Positions 18,985-27,952 of a stretch of DNA of 64,000 nucleotides are shown one piece after another; the stretch's first letter is position 1, and every line of letters starts with the position of its first letter. Origin of the DNA: Pseudoneobacillus rhizosphaerae (GTDB taxonomy: Bacteria; Bacillota; Bacilli; Bacillales; Cytobacillaceae); NCBI RefSeq assembly GCF_917563885.1, contig NZ_CAKJTG010000013.1, positions 45,009-109,008 of the forward strand, read 5' to 3'. The translations under genes and the position numbers were made by a program. The notes under the pieces are model-generated. The model saw only the letters and a list, made by a program, of their open reading frames with translations, was not told where the DNA came from and did no database searches.

Positions 18985-20916
18985 TTAACGATGTACCTCT
19001 GCAACAACCATATCAACAAACGCTGAAAGTTGCACTGTTTCGGAGTTTTGCTCTCCATATTTACGCATGTTAACTGCTTTTCCTTCGACTTCCTTATCTC
19101 CAACAACAAGCATATATGGGATTTTTTGCATTTGTGCTTCACGAATTTTGTAACCGATTTTTTCGTCACGGCTATCAAGCTCTACGCGAATCCCTTTAGA
19201 TTGTAACTCTTCTTTTACCTGCCCGGCATAATCCCCATGAACATTTGGAGAAACAGGAATAACTTGTACTTGTACCGGAGCAAGCCAAGCTGGGAATGCC
19301 CCTTTGTATTCTTCAATTAAATAAGCTACAAAGCGTTCCATTGTTGAAACAACACCACGGTGAATAACAACTGGACGATGATGTTTACCATCTTCACCGA
19401 TGTAACTTAAATCAAAGCGTTCTGGTAATAAGAAATCCAATTGAACAGTTGAAAGAGTTTCTTCCTTCCCAAGCGCTGTTTTGACTTGTACATCAAGCTT
19501 AGGGCCGTAGAATGCCGCTTCACCTTCTGCCTCAAAGTAATCCACACCGATTTCATCCATTGCTTCCTTAAGCATTGATTGCGCTTTGTTCCACATTTCA
19601 TCATCATCAAAATACTTCTCAGTATCCTGTGGGTCACGATAAGATAAACGGAAGGAATAATCATTGATGTTGAAATCTTTATATACATCTAAAACTAAAT
19701 GAACAACACGCTTGAATTCTTCCTTAATTTGATCAGGACGAACAAAGATATGAGCATCATTTAATGTCATTCCGCGAACACGTTGTAAACCTGATAAAGC
19801 TCCAGACATTTCATAGCGATGCATTGTTCCTAACTCGGCAATCCGAATTGGCAACTCACGATAACTATGTGGTGCATTTTTATAAACCATCATATGGTGA
19901 GGGCAGTTCATCGGGCGTAAAACAAGCTGTTCATTATCCATTTCCATTACTGGGAACATATCTTCTTGGTAATGAGCCCAGTGGCCAGATGTTTTATAAA
20001 GATCAACACTTCCCATTACTGGAGTATAAACGTGATCGTAGCCTAAGCGAACTTCTTTATCTACAATATAGCGCTCAATTGTACGTCTAATTGTTGCTCC
20101 TTTAGGTAGCCATACGGGTAATCCCTGACCTACTAATTGATTGTTTGTAAATAAATTTAATTCCTTTCCAATTTTACGATGGTCACGTTCTTTCGCTTCT
20201 TCTAACAATCGAAGATGCTCTGTTAAATCTTCCTTTTTGAAAAAGGCAGTTCCGTAAATTCGTTGTAGCATTTTATTATCACTATTACCGCGCCAATAGG
20301 CACCAGCAATACTTAATAATTTGAATTCTTTCAACTTACCTGTCGAAGGTACATGAACTCCACGACAAAGGTCAATAAACTCAGCTTGTTGATAAACAGT
20401 AACCGTTTGATCATCAGGAATGGCTTCGATAAGCTCTAATTTATATTCGTCATCCATTTCTGTAAAAAGTTCAATTGCTTCTTCACGCGAAACTTCTTTA
20501 CGAACGATTTCAATATTTTCATTAATAATTTTTGACATTTCTTTTTCAATCCTAGGCAAATCTTCTGGAGTAATTGACTCTTCTACATCTACATCGTAGT
20601 AGAATCCTCCTTCAATTACAGGTCCTACCCCTAGTTTCACTTTCGGGTATAACCGCTTAAGGGCTTGAGCCATTAAGTGGGCACTACTATGACGTAAAAC
20701 CTCTAGCGCTTCTGGCTGTTCTGGAGTTACAATCTCAATCGCACCATCTGCTAAAATCGGACGACGAAGATCAATCAATTCGCCATTTAGCTTTCCAGCA
20801 ATGGCTTTCTTTTTTAAACCTGAACTAATCGATGCTGCTATATCTTCTGTTGTCGTTCCCACTGGAAACTCCTTTTCAGCACCATCTGGAAACAAAACTT
20901 TAATAAGCTCACTCAT
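18985..20916 (-). CDS. thrS: Threonyl-tRNA synthetase
   Basis: A 643-residue class II synthetase. A TGS domain occupies 1-64, followed by the second additional (editing) domain with [13 protein letters not shown] near residue 76. The catalytic core has [15 protein letters not shown] (the zinc-ligand Cys and His), [19 protein letters not shown] and [20 protein letters not shown]. The anticodon-binding domain lies at about 545-643. It charges tRNA-Thr and edits Ser-tRNA. ATG at 20916 after AGGAGGA; controlled by the T-box leader upstream. Confidence 0.98.
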   Translation of the reverse strand: MSELIKVLFPDGAEKEFPVGTTTEDIAASISSGLKKKAIAGKLNGELIDLRRPILADGAIEIVTPEQPEALEVLRHSSAHLMAQALKRLYPKVKLGVGPVIEGGFYYDVDVEESITPEDLPRIEKEMSKIINENIEIVRKEVSREEAIELFTEMDDEYKLELIEAIPDDQTVTVYQQAEFIDLCRGVHVPSTGKLKEFKLLSIAGAYWRGNSDNKMLQRIYGTAFFKKEDLTEHLRLLEEAKERDHRKIGKELNLFTNNQLVGQGLPVWLPKGATIRRTIERYIVDKEVRLGYDHVYTPVMGSVDLYKTSGHWAHYQEDMFPVMEMDNEQLVLRPMNCPHHMMVYKNAPHSYRELPIRIAELGTMHRYEMSGALSGLQRVRGMTLNDAHIFVRPDQIKEEFKRVVHLVLDVYKDFNINDYSFRLSYRDPQDTEKYFDDDEMWNKAQSMLKEAMDEIGVDYFEAEGEAAFYGPKLDVQVKTALGKEETLSTVQLDFLLPERFDLSYIGEDGKHHRPVVIHRGVVSTMERFVAYLIEEYKGAFPAWLAPVQVQVIPVSPNVHGDYAGQVKEELQSKGIRVELDSRDEKIGYKIREAQMQKIPYMLVVGDKEVEGKAVNMRKYGEQNSETVQLSAFVDMVVAEVHR

Positions 20917-20971
20917 GTTTCTTCCTCCTTTTAGTAATTACCATAAATGTCAGTATATGACATTTATATAA

Positions 20972-21241
20972 AATAAAAAAACCCATCCCTAGGAAAGGGA
21001 CGAGTTTAATAAACACGTGGTTCCACCCAAATTTTCACAATCAAACATTCAAATTGTGACTTTGTGTTCGATAACGGTTTTTAGCCGTCAACCATTACTT
21101 ATTCGGGTTCATGGTTGAAGTTTAAAGGTGGTAAGTATTCTGGTCTAGTTAGGAAGCTTTCAGCCAGGACTCCCCTCTCTAAATAACCGATTTCAGTATA
21201 CTCATATCCTTATCATTACTTTTTCATTTATGTTTAATATG
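20972..21241 (-). ncRNA. T-box leader of thrS
   Basis: The transcript carries the T-box sequence GGGTGGAACCACG (about 21015-21028) followed by the terminator AACTCGTCCCTTT/AGGGATGGGTTT with a U-run (20976-21005). In the predicted specifier region CTTACCACC, an ACC codon (21130-21132) would specify threonine. The T-box call is secure; the specifier is inferred from position. Confidence 0.92.
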
Positions 21242-21247
21242 TAAAGT

Positions 21248-21276
21248 ATTATAGTTTGTAATGATGAGAAAAGCAA
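21248..21276 (-). promoter_or_regulatory. Sigma-A promoter of thrS
   Basis: TTGCTT (21271-21276), 17-bp spacer, TATAAT (21248-21253), just upstream of the T-box leader and overlapping the sequence right after ytxC. Confidence 0.7.
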
Positions 21277-21285
21277 GTAAGGAAT

Positions 21286-22152
21286 TCACCTATTTTCATT
21301 TACTTTTTCCAATGTAAAGTTTCGAGCCTTTTCGAATAATTGAATTGACTTAACGATGACTCTTTCTTCAAAAATGTTTTTTAATGTACGAATTAGTGGT
21401 TCATCCGAATTGGATGTATATATATAGATTTGTTTAGGCGCAATCGATAAAAGTGGGGCAATTGTCACCGAATCCACATATACAGGGTGATTGGAAAGTA
21501 ATTTTCGATCAATCATCCTCGTTAATTCCGATTTCTTGATTTCTTCAAATTTTTCATTAAAAAAAGTTGGTTCTTCGTCGTAAACTAAATGTAATTGGTG
21601 TACCCTTTCCTGACGGCTATGTAGAAATTCTCTCAGAGTTTGAATAAAAACTTGGTATTCTTGCTCCATTTTATATTCATCAATAGCAATTTCTACATAT
21701 TTTAAAAGTTTTTCTATATATCCTCTCAATCTAAATTTTACAAATGCCTCAAAGGAGAAGGCAATATTTGAATCTTGTAGGAGGTCGCTAACCGCATCTT
21801 TCACGGCAATCTCTTCAAATTGGTCACCGATGAGCTCAGCTAACTCCTCATTTTCACCATCTATAATCGAATAAATGATTTCTAGAATTTGTTGCTGCAC
21901 ATCAAAGTCCTCATAATAAAATTGCTCTGACAAAATTTTTCGTAGCCAGTCATCACGTTTGGATTTGAGAATAAACTCATAAAATACATCTGTGACCATT
22001 ACTTTAAAATGTTCATCTAACAAACCCACATTTATTTTTATTGTTTGACGTTCTTCAAACAGAAGAATTTCATCACAAAATAAAATTTTCGACACTAACT
22101 TAGAATAAAGCTTATTCACATCCTCTTTATTTTGGAAGATGATTTCAACCAA
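21286..22152 (-). CDS. ytxC: Sporulation-associated protein YtxC
   Basis: A 288-residue protein of the YtxC family, found only in spore formers, with no known biochemical function. It shows no membrane helix, is rich in Glu, Phe and Ile (EIAIDEYKMEQEYQVFIQTLREF), and ends RNFTLEKVNENR. I start it at TTG 22152 (MVEIIFQNKEDVNKLYSKL), six bases after a run of Gs that serves as ribosome site; the longer reading to 22173 would run through that site. It lies between dnaI and thrS as in B. subtilis. Confidence 0.82.
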   Translation of the reverse strand: MVEIIFQNKEDVNKLYSKLVSKILFCDEILLFEERQTIKINVGLLDEHFKVMVTDVFYEFILKSKRDDWLRKILSEQFYYEDFDVQQQILEIIYSIIDGENEELAELIGDQFEEIAVKDAVSDLLQDSNIAFSFEAFVKFRLRGYIEKLLKYVEIAIDEYKMEQEYQVFIQTLREFLHSRQERVHQLHLVYDEEPTFFNEKFEEIKKSELTRMIDRKLLSNHPVYVDSVTIAPLLSIAPKQIYIYTSNSDEPLIRTLKNIFEERVIVKSIQLFEKARNFTLEKVNENR

Positions 22153-22277
22153 CCAAATCCCCCCTAACAACAATCAGCCTATTTATTTAAAGAAATATCA
22201 TTTTTTAAGATGAAATGATTTCTTTACATGTATATGGGGGGCTTGTTCAAAATAGAAGAGTCAATTTACGAGAAAAG

Positions 22278-22312
22278 TAAAAAGCAGTTAGCTTGTGAGC
22301 TAACTGCTTTAA
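22278..22312 (-). terminator. Terminator after dnaI
   Basis: Perfect 13-base stem (22281-22293 / 22298-22310) with a 4-base loop and a T-rich tail; it overlaps the dnaI stop codon region. Confidence 0.85.
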
Positions 22313-23235
22313 TTGCGACGATTTGGTCCATTGACTTCAACCGCTTCTGTTAAGTATCGAATTCTTTCCATTATCCGCCTAGCCTTAATCTTCTCTTCTT
22401 CACCACGTTGACTATAAGTAAGATGATGCTCCAACTCTTCATAATTGAAGTTTGATGAGAAGAAGGTTGGTAAATTTTCAAGCATCCTAAATTGTAGGAT
22501 GGGACCTAATACCTCATCCCTTAACCAGCTAGACATCGTTTCAGCTCCGATATCATCCAACATTAGGATCGGGACTTTCTTAATTGCTTCAATTTTTGAA
22601 TTTAGCGTTTGATCTCCAATTGATGCCTTAAATTCTCTTACCAATTCAGGAAAGTAAACTATCATAGAAGAAATACCTTTTTCAGCTAATTCCTTGGCTA
22701 TTGCGCCAAGAAGATAGGATTTGCCCACACCAAATTTCCCATGTAAATATAGTCCTCTAATTCGAGTACCAGCTTGATATTTCTCTACAAATAATACAGC
22801 TCGATCAATTGCATCCATTCTACCCTCTATATGTATATCTGCAAATGATGCTTGTAAAATATCCTTAGGAACGTAAAGGCTTTGAATTAGTTTTTCATTC
22901 TTTTGACGATCATCAAATATCACTTTTCGAGGACAACGATGATACTCTAAATCAATCGATTGCCTGTTGATTACAAGCACAGGTTGATAACCTTTCATCA
23001 TGTTGACACAATTATTCAAATCCGAACATTTATCACATTCTTTACTTTGAGAAGAATACTCAAAAAGCTTAATTAAATTTTTATCAACCACTTCATTTGT
23101 AAGCCTATCTCGATTCTGATCTATAAAGGCAGTAATATGAGGGTCAGAATAGATTTCTTGTTTCATTTTTTCATATCGCTTTTGGAAATTTTCATTCAAG
23201 GAAAGTCTCTTTAAAGTTTGGTTGATTTTTTCCAT
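22309..23235 (-). CDS. dnaI: Primosomal protein DnaI (helicase loader)
   Basis: A 308-residue AAA+ protein that loads the replicative helicase at oriC and at restart sites. The N-terminal domain carries a zinc-binding cluster (CDKCSDLNNCVNM near 67-80, plus HRCPR). The AAA+ part has Walker A GKFGVGKSY, Walker B PILMLDDIGAE, and sensor region FFSSNFNYEEL. It starts 13 bp after dnaB; the two act in one pathway. Confidence 0.97.
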   Translation of the reverse strand: MEKINQTLKRLSLNENFQKRYEKMKQEIYSDPHITAFIDQNRDRLTNEVVDKNLIKLFEYSSQSKECDKCSDLNNCVNMMKGYQPVLVINRQSIDLEYHRCPRKVIFDDRQKNEKLIQSLYVPKDILQASFADIHIEGRMDAIDRAVLFVEKYQAGTRIRGLYLHGKFGVGKSYLLGAIAKELAEKGISSMIVYFPELVREFKASIGDQTLNSKIEAIKKVPILMLDDIGAETMSSWLRDEVLGPILQFRMLENLPTFFSSNFNYEELEHHLTYSQRGEEEKIKARRIMERIRYLTEAVEVNGPNRRN

Positions 23236-23248
23236 CCTAATCCCTCCT

Positions 23249-24646
23249 TTATTTTTTAAACTTCTTTAACCTTTCTTCTAAAGCGCGTTTCTTGGCAGCA
23301 GCTTCTTTTTTATCACTTTCCGGCTCATTAGAAGCAACTTTCTTTTCATCGTTATTAAACCACTCTGGCAGCATCTCTGTCCGAGTTGGTTTTTTATTAT
23401 ATGACTTTTTATCCTTCTTTCCACTTGCCCACTCTATATATTGACGATTTTCCTTAATAGCTAAATCCATTGCTTCATCGACAGTTTGTACACCTTTACG
23501 CGCCCAATGACTAGCTATCTTCTCAGCATATCCTTTTGTTAGCTTCATATCTGTTTTGATCATCACAACATGAATAAGAACGTTTACAACCCCTGGAGGT
23601 AATTGTTGGGCAAACATAATATCCTCTACAATTTGCAAATCAGCTTTACCCGGCTCCCCACCACCTGAAATATCCATTAAAAATTGTCGTGGAGAAACTG
23701 TTTCAAAATAATACTTAAGCTTTTCTTCCTTTGTATTCGGTTCAGTTCGTTGTGTTGTTAGTAATACTGGCTGTACGTTGTCCACAAGTAATGGAAGCTT
23801 ATCCTCATTTTGAAACTGAAACCAATCTCTAGCTGCTTTTCTTAGATCTTCAATGTTAATCCCATCTGTATCTGATGCACTTATGACAATGCCTTGCATT
23901 TGCAGGGCATCAATATTATATAAAAAGGCTAAGTTAGCTATAGCTTCCTTTACTTTCACTGTAAACGATTGCTGTGATATAAAGGTATCCTTTAAACCAG
24001 CAAAAAGAAGTTCAAAATTAAAATTATCTACATGTATTTGAATTGGTTTTGAATCTGACCTACCAATAAAGGTTTCACCCTCGTTCAGTTTTAAATCCTT
24101 CGAAGACTCTCGATGGAATTGAAGTGATTCAGGTGAAGCAGAGGAATAGACCTCTTGAAAGGCTTTAGTGATATCTTTATATTCTTCGTCCTGTTGCGGC
24201 AATTGATGATCGCTGAAAAAACGTTTTAATCGAGCAAATTGCTTTTTTCCAATTTTTTGATACAAAAAAATATTAAGCATCCCATCTAAAAAAAACGTTT
24301 CCGGGTTTAATGGCGGTTTTAACTCATATATAAAGGAACGATCATCTTCTTTTACTTTGACATAAGTTTTTAATAAACCTATTGCCTCCAACTTCTGCCG
24401 TGCATAAAAAATTTCTTTAAGGTTAGTATCGAGTGAATTCATTAAACTATGGTGAGTAGTCGTATCCGACCATAGACGGTTTTCTTCTAATTCTGCCCAT
24501 AAAGTCATATAAAGACTAAAAGCTGTTGAACCGATTAATGGTTGATATAAAAAGGTAAGAACTTTTTGATCGTAAAAATGAAGTAATCCATCTGATGCGA
24601 CCTTATATCGATCAATAGGAAGAAGTTCCTGCCAATGCAGAGCCAT
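23249..24646 (-). CDS. dnaB: Replication initiation and membrane attachment protein DnaB
   Basis: A 465-residue Firmicute DnaB (not the helicase). It contains two DnaD/DnaB-like domains: an N-terminal winged-helix domain (about 1-130) and a second helical DDBH2 region (about 300-420) with YAEKIASHWARKGVQTVDEAMDLAIKENRQY. The C-terminus is lysine-rich and probably disordered. It acts with DnaD and DnaI to load the helicase and attaches the origin to the membrane. ATG after a run of seven Gs. Confidence 0.96.
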   Translation of the reverse strand: MALHWQELLPIDRYKVASDGLLHFYDQKVLTFLYQPLIGSTAFSLYMTLWAELEENRLWSDTTTHHSLMNSLDTNLKEIFYARQKLEAIGLLKTYVKVKEDDRSFIYELKPPLNPETFFLDGMLNIFLYQKIGKKQFARLKRFFSDHQLPQQDEEYKDITKAFQEVYSSASPESLQFHRESSKDLKLNEGETFIGRSDSKPIQIHVDNFNFELLFAGLKDTFISQQSFTVKVKEAIANLAFLYNIDALQMQGIVISASDTDGINIEDLRKAARDWFQFQNEDKLPLLVDNVQPVLLTTQRTEPNTKEEKLKYYFETVSPRQFLMDISGGGEPGKADLQIVEDIMFAQQLPPGVVNVLIHVVMIKTDMKLTKGYAEKIASHWARKGVQTVDEAMDLAIKENRQYIEWASGKKDKKSYNKKPTRTEMLPEWFNNDEKKVASNEPESDKKEAAAKKRALEERLKKFKK

Positions 24647-24679
24647 AATACATCCCCCCCCTTTCTATCTAAAATTGAA

Positions 24680-24708
24680 AAAGAGCTAAAGTACAAACCC
24701 TCAGCTCT
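24680..24708 (-). terminator. Possible weak terminator after nrdR
   Basis: Six-base stem AGAGCT/AGCTCT with a long loop followed by TTTTTC. It lies between nrdR and dnaB, so part of transcription may stop before dnaB. Confidence 0.45.
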
Positions 24709-25171
24709 ATTTTAATTGTTCCCTTTTAATCAATTCTTTTAATTCATCTATAAAGACATTAATATCCTTAAATTGTCGGTAAACAGAAGCAAATCGAACA
24801 TAAGCAACTTCGTCAATTCCAGCTAACCGGTCCATAACCATTTCACCAATAGCTTCACTTTTAATCTCTGAAATACCAGTACTACGAAGTTCCTTTTCAA
24901 CCTCACTTACGATTTCCTCTAATTCCTTTAAAGCAACCGGGCGCTTTTCACATGCTTTAATGAGACCTCTTAGCACTTTTTCACGACTAAATTCCTCACG
25001 GGTACCTTCCTTTTTTACTACGATTAAAGGTATTTCCTCGACTTTTTCGAAGGTAGTAAACCGGAAATTACAAAGTTCACATTCCCGTCTACGACGAATA
25101 GCCTTAGCTTCATCGACAGGACGAGAATCCAACACACGAGTACCATTATGTTGACAAGAAGGACATTTCAA
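24707..25171 (-). CDS. nrdR: Transcriptional repressor NrdR
   Basis: A 154-residue regulator of ribonucleotide reductase genes. The N-terminal zinc ribbon has CPSC and CELCNF; the ATP-cone domain begins near residue 49 ([25 protein letters not shown]) and senses ATP/dATP. I chose TTG at 25171 so the protein begins [18 protein letters not shown], as in all NrdR proteins; upstream GGAG is 9-10 bases away. It lies immediately before dnaB-dnaI, as in B. subtilis. Confidence 0.95.
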   Translation of the reverse strand: MKCPSCQHNGTRVLDSRPVDEAKAIRRRRECELCNFRFTTFEKVEEIPLIVVKKEGTREEFSREKVLRGLIKACEKRPVALKELEEIVSEVEKELRSTGISEIKSEAIGEMVMDRLAGIDEVAYVRFASVYRQFKDINVFIDELKELIKREQLK

Positions 25172-25267
25172 TAATATCAGCTCCAAATGTATAAGCACAT
25201 CGTTTTACGATTTTTGCTTTTGCTCTCTTTACTATCTTATAAAAAACACCTTATTAAGACAAGCCTT

Positions 25268-25654
25268 CTACATACTTCTCCCTGTACCAATAAATGTAGC
25301 GATCTTATTTAGCTTTTCATAAAAAACAATTACTTCGTTCCTTAAAAAAGGATAAGAACCAAATATAGAAAATGCATCTGTTGATATATGTATATCGACT
25401 GCTACTTCAAGCGGTTTAACGGCCACAATTGTAATGATATAAAAACAAGGTTTACCTCCTTTTAATTTCACCGAAAGCTCCCCATGCTCTTTCGATACAT
25501 GGTCAATTACATACCTTGTATCTCGTCGTAGCAAAGTTTCAACTAAATCAAATATCTGATTATATGTACCTTTATAATAATGTGTTTTAAGTTGTTCGTC
25601 CGTATGGCTTTCTTTAGTTTCACAATTCTTTTGGAAACGAGTGAATATTGACAA
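25268..25654 (-). CDS. Conserved hypothetical cytosolic protein
   Basis: A 128-residue protein with no membrane helix or signal peptide, starting at TTG 25654 after GGAGGG (MSIFTRFQKNCETKESH). The body alternates beta strands and helices (CFYIITIVAVKPLEVAVDIHIS). I recognise no catalytic motif. It lies between speD and nrdR on the same strand and is separated from speD by a terminator. It might be transcribed with nrdR-dnaB-dnaI. Confidence 0.7.
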   Translation of the reverse strand: MSIFTRFQKNCETKESHTDEQLKTHYYKGTYNQIFDLVETLLRRDTRYVIDHVSKEHGELSVKLKGGKPCFYIITIVAVKPLEVAVDIHISTDAFSIFGSYPFLRNEVIVFYEKLNKIATFIGTGRSM

Positions 25655-25695
25655 CCTTTTCCCTCCTTTAGAATTTTAATTTCTATAATAAGTAC

Positions 25696-25728
25696 AAAAA
25701 AGAGGTGTATTAGGAAAATACACCTCGC
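25696..25728 (-). terminator. Terminator after speD
   Basis: Ten-base stem GAGGTGTATT/AATACACCTC with a short loop, followed by six Ts in the minus transcript, about 18 bp past the speD stop. Confidence 0.9.
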
Positions 25729-25745
25729 GTTAATGTCAATTTTAA

Positions 25746-26126
25746 TTATAGTACTTTTGCTTGAGCTTGCTTGATAGCAACTGGACCCATTCCACGAGGA
25801 AGTTCAATATTCTCACGTGTTTCGGCATTTAAAGCCTCAGCAATATAGTCAGCAGCAATGTTCGGATCTAAATCTCCACAAGTATATACATCAATACTTG
25901 CATATCCGTGTTCAGGGAAGCTATGAATTGTTAAATGAGACTCAGAGATTATAACTACTCCACTTACACCTTGTGGTGCAAATTTGTGAAAAGCTACCTC
26001 GCGAATTTCAGCACCTGATTTTAATGCAGCATCAACAAACGTTTGCTCAATAAATTGCATGTCATTTAATTTTTCAAAATCGCATCCCCATAATTCAGAG
26101 ATTACATGACGTCCCATTGTTTCCAT
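25746..26126 (-). CDS. speD: S-adenosylmethionine decarboxylase proenzyme
   Basis: A 126-residue SpeD that decarboxylates SAM for spermidine synthesis. Self-cleavage occurs between Glu62 and Ser63 in [17 protein letters not shown], turning Ser63 into the pyruvoyl cofactor; His68 and Cys83 (DVYTCGD) are the processing and catalytic residues of this class. All are intact. ATG at 26126 follows GGGGG. A leader of about 135 nt with a closed fold precedes the gene. Confidence 0.97.
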   Translation of the reverse strand: METMGRHVISELWGCDFEKLNDMQFIEQTFVDAALKSGAEIREVAFHKFAPQGVSGVVIISESHLTIHSFPEHGYASIDVYTCGDLDPNIAADYIAEALNAETRENIELPRGMGPVAIKQAQAKVL

Positions 26127-26145
26127 TTTGTTTCCCCCTTAAACT

Positions 26146-26243
26146 GGTTATCATGAAGTTCTTTAAATGCCGGTAAGATTTAACTACCACGGGGGAAAGT
26201 TAGTCCAGAGAGGTCCTAACCCTTTAAGTAGTTCCTTGATACC
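26146..26243 (-). ncRNA. Candidate structured leader of speD
   Basis: In the transcript, GGTATCA (26237-26243) can pair with TGATAACC (26146-26153) with one bulge. Inside this, AACTAC (26228-26233) pairs with GTAGTT (26182-26187), and AAAG-GG-TTAG pairs with CTAACTTT. The fold closes just before the speD ribosome site, so it could control translation or processing. Unclassified; I do not recognise a named riboswitch. Confidence 0.45.
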
Positions 26244-26266
26244 TTAAGAAGAAGTTCACGATGACT

Positions 26267-26295
26267 AGTATACTTCGTTTATATTATTTTTGCAA
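26267..26295 (-). promoter_or_regulatory. Sigma-A promoter of speD
   Basis: TTGCAA (26290-26295), 17-bp spacer, TATACT (26267-26272), giving a leader of about 135 nt. Confidence 0.75.
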
Positions 26296-26299
26296 CACA

Positions 26300-26704
26300 T
26301 GAAATTAAAATTTTTCAATAATAAGTTTTAATGTCCGTGCACTAGGATCAGAGGCTTAGTTTGTGGTCATCTTTGTACAAATACTGCTGTTAGCATAGTG
26401 ATTTTTGGCTAATTTTGTTCAGATTGTTTAAAAAGGGGAGGAATAAGCGAGCTTTCTCCTCCCCTTTTTAAACAATCTGAGCACCTTTCAGCTACGCCGA
26501 AAGGCGTATAAAGCTATCGCTTTATACGAAATTAGCCAAAAATCTGTGCACATTACTAGATTTACAATCTATTTTTTAGAAGAAGGGAAGATATTGCGCA
26601 ATAATAGTTCGTAAAAATCAAATGGATTAGTTAGGTAAGGTTGTTAAAGGATTATGATACCTCTTTTCAGTAAAAAACTACCTTTATCATTGATTTACAA
26701 ATTA
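26300..26704. other. Intergenic region between gapB and speD
   Basis: About 400 bp without a supported gene. It holds the nested inverted-repeat element at 26400-26544; outside that I see only AT-rich sequence with no convincing promoter or ORF. Confidence 0.7.
26400..26544. repeat. 145-bp nested multi-arm inverted repeat
   Basis: Outer arms of 16 perfect bases (26400-26415 / 26529-26544, GATTTTTGGCTAATTT). Inside: a 24-base perfect stem (26419-26442 / 26457-26480), a 6-base stem with GAAA tetraloop (TACGCC/GGCGTA, 26493-26508) and a 9-base perfect stem GTATAAAGC/GCTTTATAC (26506-26527), the last two sharing three bases. Together they draw a cloverleaf-like cruciform. No ORF. Function unknown. 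Confidence 0.85.
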
Positions 26705-26735
26705 AAAAAGCCTGCCAGTTTCCCAGCAAGCTTAG
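26705..26735 (-). terminator. Terminator after gapB
   Basis: Stem AAGCTTGCTGG with AAGCCTGCCAG complement (including G-U pairs) followed by six Ts in the transcript. Confidence 0.75.
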
Positions 26736-26741
26736 ACTTAC

Positions 26742-27782
26742 TTATCCTACCTTTACAGATGAAGTTGAAGATGAATTAACCATTGCATCCGCAACAAATT
26801 TGACTAAATCTACTACTCGTGAAGAGTATCCCCATTCATTGTCATACCAGGCTAGAACCTTCACCTTATTCGAGCCGATTACCATCGTTGATAAACCATC
26901 AATAATCGCTGAATGCGGATTTGTATTAAAATCTACTGACACTAGAGGTTCTGTAGTAAACCCAATAATTCCTTTATATTCACCAAATGATGCTTCTATA
27001 AATGCATCATTAATATCATCAACTGTCACATCTTTTTCTAAATCGACTACTAAATCTACTAATGAAACATTCGGTGTTGGTACACGCAGTGACATTCCAT
27101 GTAATTTACCTTTTAACTCAGGTAAAACCAGTGATAATGCTTTAGCAGCTCCAGTAGACGTTGGAATAATGGATTGTGCGCAGCCTCTTGCTCGTCTTAA
27201 ATCTTTATGTGGATTATCGATATTATTTTGGTCGTTTGTGTAAGCGTGTACAGTGGTCATTAATCCATTTACAATACCGAACTTCTTGTTTAATACTTTT
27301 GCAACTGGAGCTAAACAGTTTGTTGTGCATGATGCATTTGAGATGACATGATGCTCTTTTACATCAAATACGTGTTCATTTACTCCCATAACAATCGTTA
27401 CATCTTCATCTTTACCAGGAGCGGTAATGATCACTTTCTTTGCTCCCGCTTCGATGTGAGCGATAGCTTTATCTTTAGAGTTAAATTTCCCTGTTGCTTC
27501 AATTACAATATCTATATTTAGCTCTTTCCAAGGTAAAAGTTTAGGGTCCCGATTACTTAGAAGTTGAATCTGTTTTCCATTAACTTCGATGGCATTATCT
27601 AATGGAATAACTTCCCCTTCAAATTGACCATGATTTGTGTCATACTTAATTAGATGAGCAAGTGTTTCAGAGGGATAACTTGCATTTATCGCAACTATTT
27701 CAAGATTATCTTCCAAAATTGCTTTTCTAAATACCATTCTGCCGATTCTTCCAAAGCCATTTATAGCTATTCTAGGTTTCAT
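26742..27782 (-). CDS. gapB: Glyceraldehyde-3-phosphate dehydrogenase, GapB type
   Basis: A 346-residue GAPDH. The Rossmann motif is INGFGRIGRMVFRK and catalytic Cys152 lies in SNASCTTNCLAPV. At the end of the second strand the sequence is VAINAS, lacking the Asp that selects NAD in glycolytic GapA, so NADP preference and a gluconeogenic role are likely. ATG at 27782 after GGAAGGGG. Two CcpN-like sites lie upstream. Its neighbour speD matches the B. subtilis speD-gapB order. Confidence 0.95.
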   Translation of the reverse strand: MKPRIAINGFGRIGRMVFRKAILEDNLEIVAINASYPSETLAHLIKYDTNHGQFEGEVIPLDNAIEVNGKQIQLLSNRDPKLLPWKELNIDIVIEATGKFNSKDKAIAHIEAGAKKVIITAPGKDEDVTIVMGVNEHVFDVKEHHVISNASCTTNCLAPVAKVLNKKFGIVNGLMTTVHAYTNDQNNIDNPHKDLRRARGCAQSIIPTSTGAAKALSLVLPELKGKLHGMSLRVPTPNVSLVDLVVDLEKDVTVDDINDAFIEASFGEYKGIIGFTTEPLVSVDFNTNPHSAIIDGLSTMVIGSNKVKVLAWYDNEWGYSSRVVDLVKFVADAMVNSSSTSSVKVG

Positions 27783-27802
27783 TATGCGGCCCCTTCCATA
27801 AT

Positions 27803-27846
27803 AATGTTATACTTTAATGTCGTATTTATATAATTAGTATAACATA
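27803..27846. promoter_or_regulatory. Candidate CcpN operators of gapB
   Basis: TATGTTATACT on the minus strand (27836-27846) fits the published CcpN site TRTGHYATAYW. An opposed copy on the plus strand, AATGTTATACT (27803-27813), differs at one position. CcpN represses gapB in B. subtilis in the presence of glucose. Confidence 0.6.
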
Positions 27847-27918
27847 TTAAGGTTGAAGTGTGATATAAAAAATTGAAAAATACAAAAGTTGTACTTTTCT
27901 GATAATATTTGTTGAAAT

Positions 27919-27952
27919 AAAAAAGCGTAAGGAATTGACCCTTACGCTTTTT
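27919..27952 (-). terminator. Terminator after coaE
   Basis: Perfect 11-base stem AAAGCGTAAGG/CCTTACGCTTT with a 7-base loop and T-run; it overlaps the coaE stop. Confidence 0.9.

Noticed and set aside
26400..26544. Cloverleaf element as a tRNA gene
   Set aside because: Arm sizes do not fit (24-bp stem), no T-loop consensus and no CCA end.
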